Shown here in pieces: positions 5,468-5,885 of a stretch of 5,885 bases of DNA (position 1 is its first letter; the number at the start of each line of letters is the position of its first letter). The DNA is from Lachnospiraceae bacterium. Lineage in GTDB: Bacteria > Bacillota > Clostridia > Lachnospirales > Lachnospiraceae. Both the position numbers and the translations under genes were made by a program. The notes under the pieces were generated by a model. The model had not been told where the DNA came from. It did not search any database and saw only the letters and a program-made list of their open reading frames with translations. The stretch is from NCBI GenBank assembly GCA_017651385.1, contig JAGCCY010000004.1, forward strand, positions 1 through 5,885, read 5' to 3'.

Positions 5468-5885
5468 ATGGCAAGTTTATCCATGAAAAACATCTGCAAG
5501 GTTTATCCCAACGGATTTGAAGCCGTTAAGGATTTTAACCTCGAAATCGCAGACAAAGAATTCATCATCTTCGTAGGTCCTTCAGGTTGTGGTAAGTCCA
5601 CCACACTTCGTATGATCGCAGGTCTTGAAGATATTACTTCAGGTGAGTTGAAGATCGGTGACAGAATCGTTAACGACGTTGAACCCAAGGACAGAGATAT
5701 TGCGATGGTATTCCAGAACTACGCTCTGTATCCTCATATGTCAGTATATGACAATATGGCTTTCGGTCTTAAGTTAAGAAAAGTGCCGAAGGATGAAATC
5801 GATAAGATGGTTAAAGAAGCAGCTAAGATCCTTGACTTAACGCCCCTTCTTGATCGTAAGCCCAAGGCTCTTTCCGGTGGTCAGA
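5468..5885 (+). CDS. msmK: Sugar ABC transporter ATP-binding protein, MsmK/UgpC/MalK type (5' part)
   Basis: The first 139 codons are present and the gene runs off the window. The ATPase domain shows Walker [10 protein letters not shown] at 37-45, the Q-loop [16 protein letters not shown] with Gln83, and the signature LSGGQ at 135-139. Walker B and the regulatory C-terminal domain lie outside. The wording of the Q-loop and of RDIAMVFQ is typical of the MsmK/UgpC/MalK (CUT1) group, cytoplasmic ATPases that power uptake of oligosaccharides or glycerol-3-phosphate. In Firmicutes one such protein often serves several permeases and stands alone. No permease genes precede it here, and it follows a terminator, which fits a stand-alone gene. 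Codon use is unlike the operon upstream: its 11 Ile codons are nine ATC, two ATT and no ATA, which suggests strong expression. The exact symbol (msmK, ugpC or malK) cannot be settled from the fragment. Confidence 0.92.
   Translation, partial: MASLSMKNICKVYPNGFEAVKDFNLEIADKEFIIFVGPSGCGKSTTLRMIAGLEDITSGELKIGDRIVNDVEPKDRDIAMVFQNYALYPHMSVYDNMAFGLKLRKVPKDEIDKMVKEAAKILDLTPLLDRKPKALSGGQ

Overview
The window looks like a stretch of chromosome from an anaerobic Firmicute, most likely a Lachnospiraceae member of the Butyrivibrio/Roseburia type. The reasons are the moderately low GC by eye, purine-rich AGGAGG-type ribosome binding sites, a YesL-family membrane protein, a monocistronic-looking MsmK/UgpC sugar-ABC ATPase, and a tandem-HD protein beside a membrane-bound GGDEF protein. 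The family-level assignment is an inference from protein character, not a database match. All genes lie on the + strand.

Layout. Bases 1-165 are the 3' end of a gene whose product ends in a tRNA-binding OB-fold, most likely methionyl-tRNA synthetase. It is closed by a strong intrinsic terminator at 179-206. A near-consensus sigma-A promoter (TTGCAG, 17-base spacer, TATAAT) starts immediately after it. That promoter precedes five tightly packed genes at 289-5276: an alpha/beta-hydrolase of the lysophospholipase/monoacylglycerol lipase type, a GNAT acetyltransferase, a protein with two tandem HD domains (the second HD-GYP), a YesL (DUF624) membrane protein with a long acidic tail, and a membrane-anchored diguanylate cyclase with a large extracytoplasmic sensor. 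Gaps run from 1 to 18 bases, and the last pair overlaps as ATGA, so this reads as one operon. It is closed by a stem-loop at 5289-5325. A separate unit then begins: a leader with a small GC hairpin, a perfect AGGAGG site, and the first 139 codons of an MsmK/UgpC-type sugar-ABC ATPase that runs off the window.

How the genes may work together. The last three genes form a signalling cassette: a predicted c-di-GMP synthase (GGDEF motif, inhibitory RxxD site intact), a predicted c-di-GMP hydrolase (HD-GYP), and a YesL protein between them that is translationally coupled to the synthase. This suggests local, sensor-controlled c-di-GMP turnover at the membrane. The hydrolase and acetyltransferase at the front are small enzymes whose substrates cannot be read from sequence; a link to membrane lipid or envelope modification is only a guess. 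The most noteworthy points are the synthase/hydrolase/YesL cassette, the two near-complete HD metal sites in one chain that both lack the usual HDxGK lysine, and the Asp-rich tail on YesL.
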